64,000 nt of DNA from Amanita rubescens (lineage: Eukaryota; Basidiomycota; Agaricomycetes; Agaricales; Amanitaceae), in the NCBI GenBank assembly GCA_015039365.1, contig WION01000188.1, forward strand, positions 42,073-106,072, given 5' to 3'. This document shows, piece after piece, positions 23,501 through 33,465 of this stretch. Under the pieces are notes generated by a model. It ran no database searches, was not told where the DNA came from, and saw only the letters and a list, made by a program, of their open reading frames with translations. The position numbers and the translations under genes were made by a program. How positions within the stretch are numbered: position 1 is the stretch's first letter; each line of letters begins with the position of its first letter.

Positions 23501-26449
23501 ACTGCAAATTGTGTGAAAGTCAGTCTCATCATATCTGTTCCTATGACCAACAGTTTGTGAGTGACATTGCACATCTTGTGAAAGGCAGTCTAATCACATG
23601 TTTTGCTACAACCAATAGTCAGTGAGTGACATCCTGAAAGGTGGTATGACGATCCATCATATCCTATGATTAACAGGTTGTGAGTGCATGGCACATTTTG
23701 TGAAAGGTAGTTTCATCATATGTCCAACAGTTTGTGAGTGACATTACACATTTTGTGAATGGAATCTCACTTTTTTATAACCAATAGGGAGTGAGTGGCA
23801 TTTGCAAATTTTGTGAAAGTCAGTCTCATCATGTCTTTTCCTATGACCAACAGAGAGTATGTGAAATTGTACATCTTGCAAAAGCCAGGCTCATCACATC
23901 CTTTTCCTATGACCAACTTGCAGCAAGTGAGTGATATTGCACACACATATCTGAAAAGCAGGCTTGTCATATCTTTTGCTATGACACAAAGCAAGTGAGT
24001 GACATTGTACATTTTGTGAAAGGCACTCTCATCACATCTTCTCCCATGACCAACAGTTTGTGAGTGATATTTCACATTTTGTGAAAGGCAGTCCTACTAT
24101 CACATCTTTTCCTATGACCAACAGGGAGTGAGTAACATTGCACATTTTGTGAAAGGCACACTCATCACATGAATATTTTGCTATGGACAACAGCTTGTCA
24201 GTGACATTGCACATTATATGAGAGTCAGTCTCATGACATCTTTTCCTATGACCCACAGCAAGTGAGTGACATTTCACATTTTGTGAAAGTCAGTCTCATC
24301 ACATCTTTTTCTGTAACCAACAGACTGTGAGTGACCTTATATATTTTGTGAAGTGCAGTCTCATCACATCTTTCCCTGTGACTGACAGGGAGTGAGTGAC
24401 ATGCACATTTTGTGAAAGGAAATCCCATCAGATCTTTCTTATGACCAATAGCAAGTGAGTGACATTGTGCATTGTGTAAAATGCAGTCTCATCACATCTT
24501 TTCCTATGACCAATAGCAAGTGGGTGACATTGTACATTATGTGAAAGGCTGTCTCATCACATCTGTTCCTATGACCAACAGACTGTGAGTGATTTTGTGA
24601 AAGATAGTCAGATCACATTGTTTCTTATGACCAACAGGCTGTGAGTGACATTGCATATTCTGTGTAAGGAAGTGTCATCATATCCTGTGTTGTGGCCAAC
24701 AGACTGTGAGCAACATTGCACAATTTGTGAAAACCTGTCATATTCAGCTTTTCTTGTGCCCACAGCGAGTGAGTGATATTGCATATATTGCAAAAGCCAG
24801 TTTCATCACATCCCCCCCTATGACCAAGCAAGTGAGTGGTATTGTACATTTTGTGCAAGCCAGTCTCATCATATTTTCTCCTATGATCCATAGTATGTCA
24901 GTGACATTACACATTTTGTAAAATGCAGCCTCATCATATTTTTTTCCTATGACCAACAGCAAGTGAGTGACATTGCACATCAGTGAGAGTTACTCTGATC
25001 ACAACTTTTCTACGGCAAACAGTTTGTGAGTGACATTACACTGTGAAAGCCAACCTCACCTCACCACATCTTTTTATGACCAACAGGAAGTGAGGGACAT
25101 TGCACATTTTGTGAAAGGCACTCTCATCACATCTTTTCCTATGACAAATAGCAAGTGAGTGATATTACACATTTTGCAAAAGGCACTCTCATCCAATAAC
25201 CCACAGCAAGTGAGCCTTGGCCACATTGCACATTTTGTGAATGCAGTCTCATAACATCTTTTCTTATGACCCACAGCTTGTGAGTGACTTTGCACATTTT
25301 ATGAAAGGTGGTCTCATCACATAATCTCCTTTGACCAACAGACTGTGAGTGACATTGTACATTTTGTGAAAGGCAGTCTTGTCATATCTTTTGCTATGAC
25401 CAACAGGAAGTGGGTCACATTACACATTTTGTGAGAGGCAGTCTCATCACATTTTTTTCCCTATGATCAGCGTGTGAGTGACACTGCACATTTTGTAAAA
25501 GGTAGTCTTACCATATTTTTTATGACCAACAGTGGGTGAGTGACATTGCACATTGTATGTGAAAGGCAGTCTCATCACCTCCCTTCCCTATGACAACAGC
25601 AAGTGAGTGACATTGGCCATTTTGTGAATGGCAATCTCAGCACATTCTTTCATGTGACCAACAGCAAGTGAGCAATATCACACATTTTGTGCAAAATAAC
25701 TTCATCACATTTGTCCTATTACCAATAGCTTGTGAGTTACATTGCACATTTTGTGCAAGGCAGTCTCATCATTTGTGCTATGACCAACAGGAAGTGAGTG
25801 AAATTTCCAATTTTCTGACATGCATTCTCAGCATACATACCTTCATTCATGAAATCACCATATCAGAAAGTGAGTGTGTTTCCATATTTTTTCCATATCT
25901 TCTTTTTACATTATTACCATCATAGATTGTAAGATTTCATTTCAACTGACCTATTCCCACCTATTGGTTTGCATCCTAGTGTGTAGGTCCAATGATACAT
26001 TGAATGTATTTCACTCTATCTCAGTACCAGCATGAACTTTTCCTCCTGTTTGGAGATGAGGAAAAGGACTTTGCCATTAAGGTTTTTTTGTTTTTTTTTT
26101 GTTTAGTACAGAACTAATGCCCTTGCAACAAGCCTTCTCACTTCCAGGTCTTAGTTTGTAAATTATTCCTTTCCATTTACTGCAGTTATGCTTAGCCCTT
26201 CAAGCAATTAATATCATTGCCAAGCTATCCTTTTGGATCAATAAACCATTTGTATCATCAGTCATAGGAGCCTTGGATCTGTACAACAAAAAAGGCTATG
26301 TGCAGAAGCTGAAGACTGACATTACTCCCAACTTTATGCACTCTGGTCATCATGACTTTGTCACATTACTCTATAGGGAGGTGACTCATATTGATGGTAT
26401 GTAATTTATCTAGTCATGCACTACTTATGAACAATTTATGGCAGGGTGA
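20581..26449 (+). CDS. P-loop GTPase with 61 single-codon exons, about 466 aa
   Basis: Exons: 20581-20608, 20662-20820, 20868-20914, 20972-21141, 21187-21263, 21382-21570, 21623-21758, 21815-21890, 21942-21959, 22008-22013, 22065-22074, 22112-22134, then 61 three-base exons (22193-25982), 26025-26081, probably 26148-26153, 26186-26396 and 26445-26449 (stop). The sum is 1401 nt, in frame throughout. G motifs: G1 GRANAGKTT (residues 34-42), G3 DSQG (99-102), G4 TKFD (168-171). This is the mushroom family annotated as G-domain or P-loop proteins, of unknown role. After the G domain come FVSTQMNNLDLCVKSALQ, a hydrophobic stretch ending FPHFW, the microexon-coded Q/E-rich segment of 61 residues, then YQHELFLLFGDEEKDF and an amphipathic tail. 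The intron at 21571 is GC-AG; the intron at 22075-22111 is only 37 nt, and its placement is the least certain. The gene lies in an AT-rich island unlike its flanks. Confidence 0.82.
22193..25982 (+). repeat. array of 61 single-codon microexons and intron-unit repeats
   Basis: Each unit is a 32-75 nt intron beginning GTGAGT (or GTAAGT, GTGGGT, GTCAGT, GTATGT, GTGAGC and similar) and ending ATGACCAACAG-like, followed by exactly three bases and the next donor. From about 23087 on the introns are recognisable copies of one unit (GTGAGTGACATTGCACATTT, then TGAAAGGCAGTCTCATCACA). Codons and first positions: CAA 22308, 23924, 23992, 24259, 24452, 24517, 24829, 24960, 25152, 25207, 25600, 25665; GGA 22366, 23213, 23424, 23788, 24125, 24389; ACT 23149, 23359, 24324, 24582, 24703, 25342; GAA 22245, 22535, 22758, 25087, 25407, 25791; CTT 23278, 23489, 24194, 25277, 25729; TTT 22193, 23554, 23731, 24057, 25023; AAA 22416, 22474, 25867; AGA 22706, 23854; GAT 22648, 23020; TAT 23084, 24894; ATT 22820, 25926; and once each ACA 22592, AAG 22878, TCT 22952, TCA 23619, GTT 23677, GCT 24638, CGA 24766, CGT 25471, TGG 25533, TGT 25980. 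No stop codon. Phase 0 at both ends. Confidence 0.88.
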
Positions 26450-27301
26450 AACATATGCATGATATCCAGGTGATTTGTTAGACACATTGCCTTTTCATCA
26501 AGATCATATTTATTTGTACATAGATACTTCTCATATGTGTTCCCTTGGTTGTTCACATCTGTCTCAAGTTTACTTTATGATGTAGAAATATATGTGGTTG
26601 TTAGCGATATGCCCAGGGATGGATCAGATGCAAGAAAAATGTTCCCATAAGATGGTGGCTCCTCCTGCAAGGCTGCAAGTGTAAAGACATAGCAACTTGT
26701 TGACTTGCAACAAGCATGTGATGCCCAATCAGGATTCAGCATTAATGTGAACTTAAGAAGTTATGTATAATAAAGAACTGTTTTCCTTTTAAGTAAATAT
26801 ATGTACCATTCCCACAATAGCTAAGGAATTAGTGGTGTATTTTTTTGAGATGTAAAGGGAACAATATGCAGCCTCCAAACATGTAACAGTCATACATATC
26901 ACATTATAATCTGCCCCTAGAAAATGTTTCCCTACTTACTCTGATCAATTTGTCATAAATTATGAAGCTTTGTAACACTTGAGTACCAGTATCAAAACAA
27001 ACAACATTTGGATATGACTTTTTTGTTTTGGGCAACATTCATTTTTTGCACCTACTCTGCTACCTAGCATGATTGCATATAAAGATTTTATGCAACTACT
27101 GCACATCATGCACCCTGCATTAACACAGGAAGCTAATAGTTGGTTGATCATTAGTGTCTTTTGGGAGTGGGGAGATCAATAGAAGTGAGCAGCAAAGAGC
27201 TGATACCTTAATTCCAGTCAATTATCATGATTGAGAGTGTTGTTCAAGTGATATATTTCTGACAAGCAACAAGTGAAGACATACATAATCATCATGAATT
27301 C
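26450..27301. other. AT-rich 3' flank of the GTPase gene
   Basis: No gene supported. The AT-rich composition of the island continues to about 27290 and then changes abruptly at the 3' end of the F-box gene. Confidence 0.5.
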
Positions 27302-29289
27302 TCAGCCAAAATGGAATACAGTCATCTTCTCAACATCCAAGCCCTCGACAATCTGCCAGCCATAAGTATACATATGTAATAAGCAAAGCCATACCTCACA
27401 CATACCTTTAAACCAAACACACTCTCATCATCCATCAACCACAGATGATGCCAGTCATACACCTCTGGAGCCGTGTATATCGTACAACCCAATCCCATCT
27501 CAATCTCCTCTGCAAAAAGATTACCATGATCAAAGTAGTCCCCTTTTCGTCCTACAACCAACCAGCCTGGTAAATTATCTTGAGCATTGTAGACATTATA
27601 AGGGTTGAAATTGATTATGCTGACTCGGTATCTTTCATCATCGTCATCAACGGGCGCAAGACGTGTCCATCTTTGTCCGGCAGAAGTCATAACCGTGGTT
27701 CGAGCCCTGTTCCCGGCATCGAGCCACCTTGAAATAGGTGGTCCCCATTCAGACCAAGGAATTGAGTTCACGCTATATGCCTCTCCAGAGGCTTCCTCAA
27801 CGTCCATGGCAAAGGATAATGAGTATGGCATTCCAGAGTCGTTATAATTCATCGCTTTATTGAAATGATGCCGGACATCGAATGGGGGAGGCACGCCTGT
27901 CCGTGTGAGGTTTGCGATAGTTTCTAGAAGAGATCGGCGGCGCATGAACAGAGCAAATTTTGGGCCAAATTGATTTGGGGAAATATCAATGCTGACTATG
28001 GTCATGATCATGGTTTCGTCCGCAGAAGTGTGGAATGGTTTAGGTGAAGTGCGTAGCGTGTTATGTGGGTTAGGTCGACCACGGCAATCATGAAGCCCGA
28101 CGATAGAATGTCCTTTTGACAGAGTCGGAAAACGAAGAACTAACGCCTGATATGGAACGCTATCTGCTTCCTTGGGAATCTTCCAAACTTCGTATTGGCT
28201 CTCGATCACGTTGGGTACGAGAAGTATTTGAGGTGATACGAAAGTAAGACTAGAGTAGGCTCCCTCCGAAGTTTCATGTTGCTATCGCAAAAAGGGCAAT
28301 ATTTAGGAAAAAAGAGGGAGACGGATTAGTGTAGCTGCGTACCAATCTCTTATGGCCCGTCTTCCAGTCGAAGATAAATAGTTGTCCCCCCCCAAGAGCG
28401 TCAATTAGGAGAGCAAGATTGTCTCCAGCGATTTCCAGCATCCAAACATACTGATCTATTTCGTAATCTTCAAGTCGTACGTCTATTCGTGGACGGTGAG
28501 CCAACGGATGGTATTCTCCGGTGGAGAATTGGAGAAGAGTCATGTATATTGAATAGCCTCCTTGATCGTCATCCGACCACCTGGCATTTGAAGTGAGAGG
28601 TGACATTCATAAAACAGGTTTTGAAGAACGCACGAGTTGACGATCACCATGAGATCATGTTCTTCAACGGCCATGCCTACCTCAAGGATATTTACACGGC
28701 TATGATTCCAGTTCTTGATTGGAGCATGGCCGGGTACGGTTGTCCATCGTAGAACATCGTCGGGTGTGGATGGGAGGAAGCAATAGTGCACGTTGTGACC
28801 CTCTCTATCGCCGTACAGATAGACGCCAGATGTCAAGTCGCATATGGAAATTGGCTTATATACATCATTAAACGTCTTTATAAAGGCTGGCTGAAACCTG
28901 CACCATGCCTTCTCTCGCTTCATTAGAGCCTCGTAGCGTTTCGCGAACGAGAGTGTGCAATACGGGTTGTCAACTACGCCTGCCGCATGACAGGCCAAAC
29001 GATACCGTAGAATGACCGAGGAAAGTATGAAATCGTTGATTCGCCTCGATACCAGGGTACACTTTCTGACGTCTTCGGCGTCTAGATACAGGAAAGTTTG
29101 TTCGAGCAAATCGTGGGGGAGTGCAAGCAAAGTAGTGGGGCTACTTATGCGATAGATTAAAAGGACATAAAGGAAAACAGGCGTGTGGACGAACTTTGCA
29201 AAAACCGCACTCCGAGTCACTACGGGACAAGTAGCTCCAGTAACCTGGTCGCGAGCGCTCATTAGCGGCTGGCCGTGAGTTGATTCCAT
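27302..29289 (-). CDS. F-box protein, intact founder-type copy, 584 aa
   Basis: Five exons: 29289-29195, 29140-28634, 28580-28343, 28263-27400 and 27352-27302, with introns of 54, 53, 79 and 47 nt; the sum is 1755 nt, all phases agree. The F-box is at about residues 34-75: LLALPHDLLEQTFLYLDAED, then VRKCTLVSRRINDFI. Later blocks shared by all copies are the HAAGVVDNPYC segment, LPSTPDDVLRW, FIFDWKTGHKRL, PWSEWGPPISRWLD, FNPYNV, EIEMGLGCTIYTAPEVYD and a final TVFHFG. The C-terminal domain is not a recognised repeat fold. By family it is a substrate adaptor of an SCF ubiquitin ligase. The start at 29289 (MESTHGQPLMS) was preferred to the in-frame ATG at 29799 because homology to copy 1 begins there. 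The first intron explains a hydrophobic stretch that would otherwise look like a membrane helix. Only intact member of the family in the window. Confidence 0.82.
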
Positions 29290-30203
29290 AGCTGATATCG
29301 TAGGCTTCCTGCTGAGCGCTGATCCCTGCCTGTTGGATACGCGTACGGATATAGCGTTGGAATTATCACACTGCCACGCATCCGAGTCGGACTTTGAAAT
29401 CTTCTTACAACGTCTGCGATCATTTGGCACCTGCGCCTTAAACTGTCCCAAGCTCCCAGCTTTCGACTGAATCCTCCGCAGAACGTGAGGAGCGTTAGAA
29501 ATGCGAATCAGATGGGAGTATATCCGAGGGCGAGTAATGGAAGCGGCGACTGGGTTGGACGTGTATTTTGAAGACGAGCTGAAATGTATGGTCACGTGGT
29601 CCTGGCAAGGATGAATTTGCACAGCAAGTTCATGGAGTTGGGCGGAGGGCGGGCTGGGCCAAGGGGAAGTCTTGGAAAGGAAAGGCGGGGCAAAGGGCGC
29701 GCTATTAGCGCTTTTGGGCACGGGGGCAGGGATTGATTGGCGAAATGATACTTTTTGCACGAGTATCGTTATTCGGGTTGGCAGAATTTTTTTTTTCATT
29801 CAAGAGGCGGGGACCAGGATATATCAAGGTTATCGATTGTGGGTGCGTGAGTGCGGGCGCGTGATGCGCGCAGCGGCGCGACTCACGAGATATATACGTT
29901 TGATGGAAAATTCCTAATGCAGAAACGCGCCTTCCCACGAAACATGTTGATGTCCAAACGTGGTGAACGCGCCGTCCAAAAATGGAATACAGGCGGACAC
30001 GCAATGACTCGAACCTAGATTCCGTTGCTTCTATTCGTACTCTTCCCCGAGTAGAGAACGATAAGCGGCGCGTAACGCGTACGTGAGGCGGGGTATAAAT
30101 CCCGACAGAAGAATGCCATTTTTGACTCATTCCCGCCTTCCCTGCCCGCCTCCTTTACGAGCACACCTCTCTTGGGTCTTCACATACTCACCCAGTCATC
30201 GTC
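29290..30203. other. intergenic between divergent genes
   Basis: Open frames on both strands lack recognisable motifs. GC-rich around 29850-30100, likely the shared 5' region of the F-box gene and the DUF6699 gene. Confidence 0.45.
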
Positions 30204-30864
30204 ATGTCCTCTTACGCATCGCCCACCCCTTCGTCCCTGTTCGATCGCGTTCATGGAACTCCATCCTCCGTGTCGTCCTATAACGTCAACGCACCCTCAC
30301 TCAGTGCCGTCCCTCTCCCCTATGCCGGTCAAGGTTCGCGCGATTCACTGTTATATATATGTATATATCGTTATTGATGAGATCGGTTGCTGTTATAAAG
30401 TGCCTAACCCCCATTATCTCCTGAGCAACACGTGCCCGAACACCCTGAAATTCAACACAGCTTTCCCCTTTCACGCTTCCACGTGTCTCCCCCCGAATTT
30501 CAACCCAGCTGTCAATGAATTGGCAACCTCCCCACCCGTCCAAGTTCTCCGGCTCCGCATCTCTGCTGTCAACCTCGTGTTCGACGTGACGAACCCGCGC
30601 TGCGTGCTCGTGGCAGACGTGTTCAACGCCATTTTTACCCACCTACAGAATACGTTATCAAGAGACGTCTACGGCAGTCTCCCTTCACACGCACGCGAAG
30701 CGACAGATCAAGCTTATCAACATCGCCTTCAAAAGGCTTCCAGCCGCCGCATCCAAGGCATAAACGAACGACTAGCGTTTGTGGACTGTCTGGGTGAGAG
30801 ACTACATTTCCATTCTTTAACTTATTCTCCAAGCCATGGCGTATGGGACGTCATGCTGTTCTAA
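30204..30864 (+). CDS. DUF6699 protein, 197 aa
   Basis: Two exons, 30204-30333 and 30401-30864, with a 67-nt intron; the sum is 594 nt. Starts MSSYASPTPSSLFDRVHG, a low-complexity N-terminus, then the DUF6699 core: NPHYLLSNTCP, ATSPPVQVLRLRISAVNL, CVLVADVFNAIFTHLQNTL, a basic helix, and the closing VDCLGERLHFHSLTYSP with GVWDVML. DUF6699 is a small basidiomycete-rich domain of unknown function, usually in multicopy families. No signal peptide or membrane segment. It faces another DUF6699 gene (31265-32671) tail to tail. Confidence 0.72.
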
Positions 30865-31264
30865 CCTTATTTCCTCTCCTTCGTTTCACAATCCCAGCTC
30901 TGTCCTAATCCCTCGTCCCTCCTCTCTGCTGTCGAACGCTTTGCATTTGCTTTCTGAACGCTGTTTAGACTCGTTTGTATTCACTTGGACTTGGCACCCT
31001 GTATTCTCCCTTCAACAACATCTCCTAATCAGTTAACCGCACTGCAATGTATTAGAATAGCTAATCTTATCCTTATTCAAGCGAGACAAAAACACTTGCA
31101 TATTGTGTGAAAACCCAGCGAATATTATGTCAAAGATGCTACAGTGTAACCCAAACCCAACTATCGACTGACTAGTACCTAATACCTATACAAGAGTCCT
31201 AATAATGGTATGCATAATATCCCCGCGCGTATATGAGCGCGCAAGTCCGAGCAGATCCACCCAA
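30865..31264. other. convergent intergenic region
   Basis: 3' flanks of two DUF6699 genes. I see no gene and no clear terminator structure. Confidence 0.5.
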
Positions 31265-32671
31265 TCACGGCTTGCTAAATATGAGCTTACCCGTCCCGCC
31301 ACTCCCATTCGACGTCTTATCCAGCTCGATCCCAACGAGAATCATCTTTTCCCCAAGAAAATCAAGCCTCCGGACACCCCCCTCCCACCCACCGCCCAAC
31401 TTATGACACCTCTTCTCATACGCGCGCGTAGCCTTCCGCTGCGCTCGACTCCCAGGACCCAACACATCCCACTCCGCCATAGTCACGCGATGAGACAGCG
31501 TATTATGCAGAGCAAACAGAATATCCAAATTCGTAATCGCCACAGCCGAGTTTTTCCTCGAATGAGAATTGACCGATGATGACGAACCTCCGACGTAAAA
31601 CTTGCTCCCACCACCACTCGACGCGTTCTCACTCGGAGAAGTCACCAAGACCGGCCAAGGAAGCTTTTCACAGCGGAGTACCAAACGAGTGGACGTCGGC
31701 GGTTCAGTCGCAGGCTGAGTCAGTGTATGTGGAGGGACAGGGTTGAGCGTGCTCCGATCAAGGACAGTGCGAGATGAGGGTGCAAATGTAACGTCGAAAC
31801 AGATCGGAGGACGATGGAGCCGGCTATAAGCCAGGAGTGGATGCATTATTAGGGTGGCCGGTTTATTCGGGTTTATAAATGATACGTGTGCACCTGCCAA
31901 GCCGTTAGTCAGGTCTTTTAAATAAAGATCTCGAGCGAGCCGAGCAGTACCAAGGGATGTCTTACGTACGTTTGTTACTGCTTCCACCACCCCAAGTTGA
32001 ATCCCGTTTAAGAGCGGATTTGGGTTCGCGAGGTTCTGAGACGGCGACGCTTGTTGCGCTATTTGACCTGGGAGGGAGAACCGGACGTTGGCTCGACGAG
32101 GATTGTGCCCTGCTTGCAGATGAGCTGGTGGAGTGAACGCTGCTGAACGAGGTGTTTGGAGTATACAGAGGATGTAAGGGCGCTGCGAAGCATATTAGAA
32201 CACGAGAAAACCAAAAGATGATGTTAACGCACGACGTTCTGGTCCTTTATGACTGACACTCCTTTGCACCGAAGGCCGAGCGGAAGGCGCAGATTGTTGG
32301 TATGGAGAAGGTTGAGAGTAAGGAGCGTACGAGTCGCTCGAACCACGGCGGTGTTTCGAGTATGACCCAAAGTTGGACTGTTGATGTTGCTGACTTGAAG
32401 CTGGCCTGTTCTTGTCCCGCACGAAGCCCGGATCGCGGGTCGCATACCGCAATGGAGAGGGGGTTATAGCCTGTGCCGCTACATTGCTGTTCGATCGTTC
32501 TCTGGCGTTGAGGGCGGGAATGGCGCTAGGAGGAACTATCCCCGGCTCTGCGTAGACATGGCTCAGAGTTTGAGCGGGGATGGCACTCGCAGATGTTGAC
32601 CGATTTTGAGGCCCGTTTTGAGATTTACGGTTACCCGTGGAGCCAAAGAGACTACGCAAGTATGAAGCCAT
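31265..32671 (-). CDS. DUF6699 protein with long disordered N-terminus, 426 aa
   Basis: Three exons, 32671-32233, 32182-31970 and 31893-31265, with introns of 50 and 76 nt; the sum is 1281 nt. The first 215 residues are Ser/Gln/Pro-rich and probably disordered (MASYLRSLFGSTGNRKSQNG, HKRRGSSDSYAPYSQPSPYQ). The DUF6699 core follows: HPLLAYSRLHRPPICFDVTF, STRLVLRCEKLPWPVLVTSP, a Ser/Gly insertion, ITNLDILFALHNTLSHRVTM, RKATRAYEKRCHKLG, and the final VRRLDFLGEKMILVGIEL. Function unknown. The pairing with the neighbouring DUF6699 gene suggests an old inverted duplication, although their sequences are now far apart. Confidence 0.75.
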
Positions 32672-33345
32672 CTGATTTCGATTGATACGGGTGGAGCGCG
32701 CAAGTCAACTAGGCCAGGACTATCAGTCCAGCACAAACAACAAAGCAAAGTTGTTGGAGTACGCACTCTTTTATGTCAAAGTGCAACGTGGGCCATGGGG
32801 CGGGCAATAACCCTGTTCTTCCTTGATTTCTTCTGTTCTAGTCTGTAACGGCAATGAGCCCACACGTTTGGACCGCCATCACAAAGTAAGCCGACAAATG
32901 TACGTCTTTGATACGTCCTCTCAGGTCATAGGACTCTAAGGGACGAAAAAAGGTGTTTATCGTTGTTTTCCAGGTTGCCTGGCAGCGTTCACCTTCTTCA
33001 AAGTTCCGTTCTTGTCCATCGGCTTCCGGAAACAAGTAGAGTGTGACGAATAGGCCAGCATTTTCGAGACATTGGGGACAAGAGACCGCCAGAAGGTACG
33101 TTTCGTTCAGGGCCGCGTGGGAATAAATTTAGAAATTTCTCATGAATCCTCGTGCACTGTCCAGTTGACATTCGTATCCAGCGAAGATCGCACATGTACA
33201 ATTTTAATTTGATCATACAAGGACAACCGGGAACCAACTGTCATTCAAAAAGATACGCCGATGACATAGGGAAAAAAAGATATCCCGCTTCATTCAATAC
33301 ACGTTGCGCTTGGACAAATCCACGTCAACTCACATCAATAATACC
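32672..33345. other. intergenic, no supported gene
   Basis: Promoter side of the DUF6699 gene and spacer; no recognisable product. Confidence 0.45.
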
Positions 33346-33465
33346 CCCTAGGACGCGAACCATTAGAGGGTAGTTGCACCTACAGGGAACGCATAATTGA
33401 CTTGCCGACCCCAATATTCAATGGCCCATGTCATGAGCTGCGGCTTCGATGTGCCTTTACCGTTA
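33346..33465 (-). pseudogene. GH30 glucanase, C-terminal relic
   Basis: Reads GSKPQLMTWAIEYWGRQVN then YAFPVGATTL, a stop codon, WFAS. This aligns with the C-terminal strand of the GH30 gene at 37530 (EPMTATIEFRGLQATYTF, PVGVTTLWWFAP), with a TAA in place of the first Trp codon. Upstream DNA to about 33850 may hold more decayed GH30 sequence, but I could not confirm it. Confidence 0.55.

Noticed and set aside
22814..25295. Several minus-strand open frames of 60-117 codons across the array, all with a repeated peptide like MCNVTHSLLVIGKD
   Set aside because: They are the antisense reading of the tandem intron unit; they start and stop with the repeat and have no splice or family support.
22193..25982. 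CRISPR array or simple minisatellite
   Set aside because: Spacers are three bases, the host is a eukaryote, and the invariant splice-site and triplet arrangement with matched phases fits exons better than a neutral minisatellite.
29145..29190. N-terminal transmembrane helix in the F-box protein at 27.3-29.3 kb
   Set aside because: The hydrophobic stretch is translated intron; the paralogue at 0.15-2.1 kb has a stop at the same place and the same 54-nt intron length.
29990..30060. Possible tRNA-like sequence around CTCGAACCTAGATTCCG
   Set aside because: No acceptor stem or cloverleaf could be paired.
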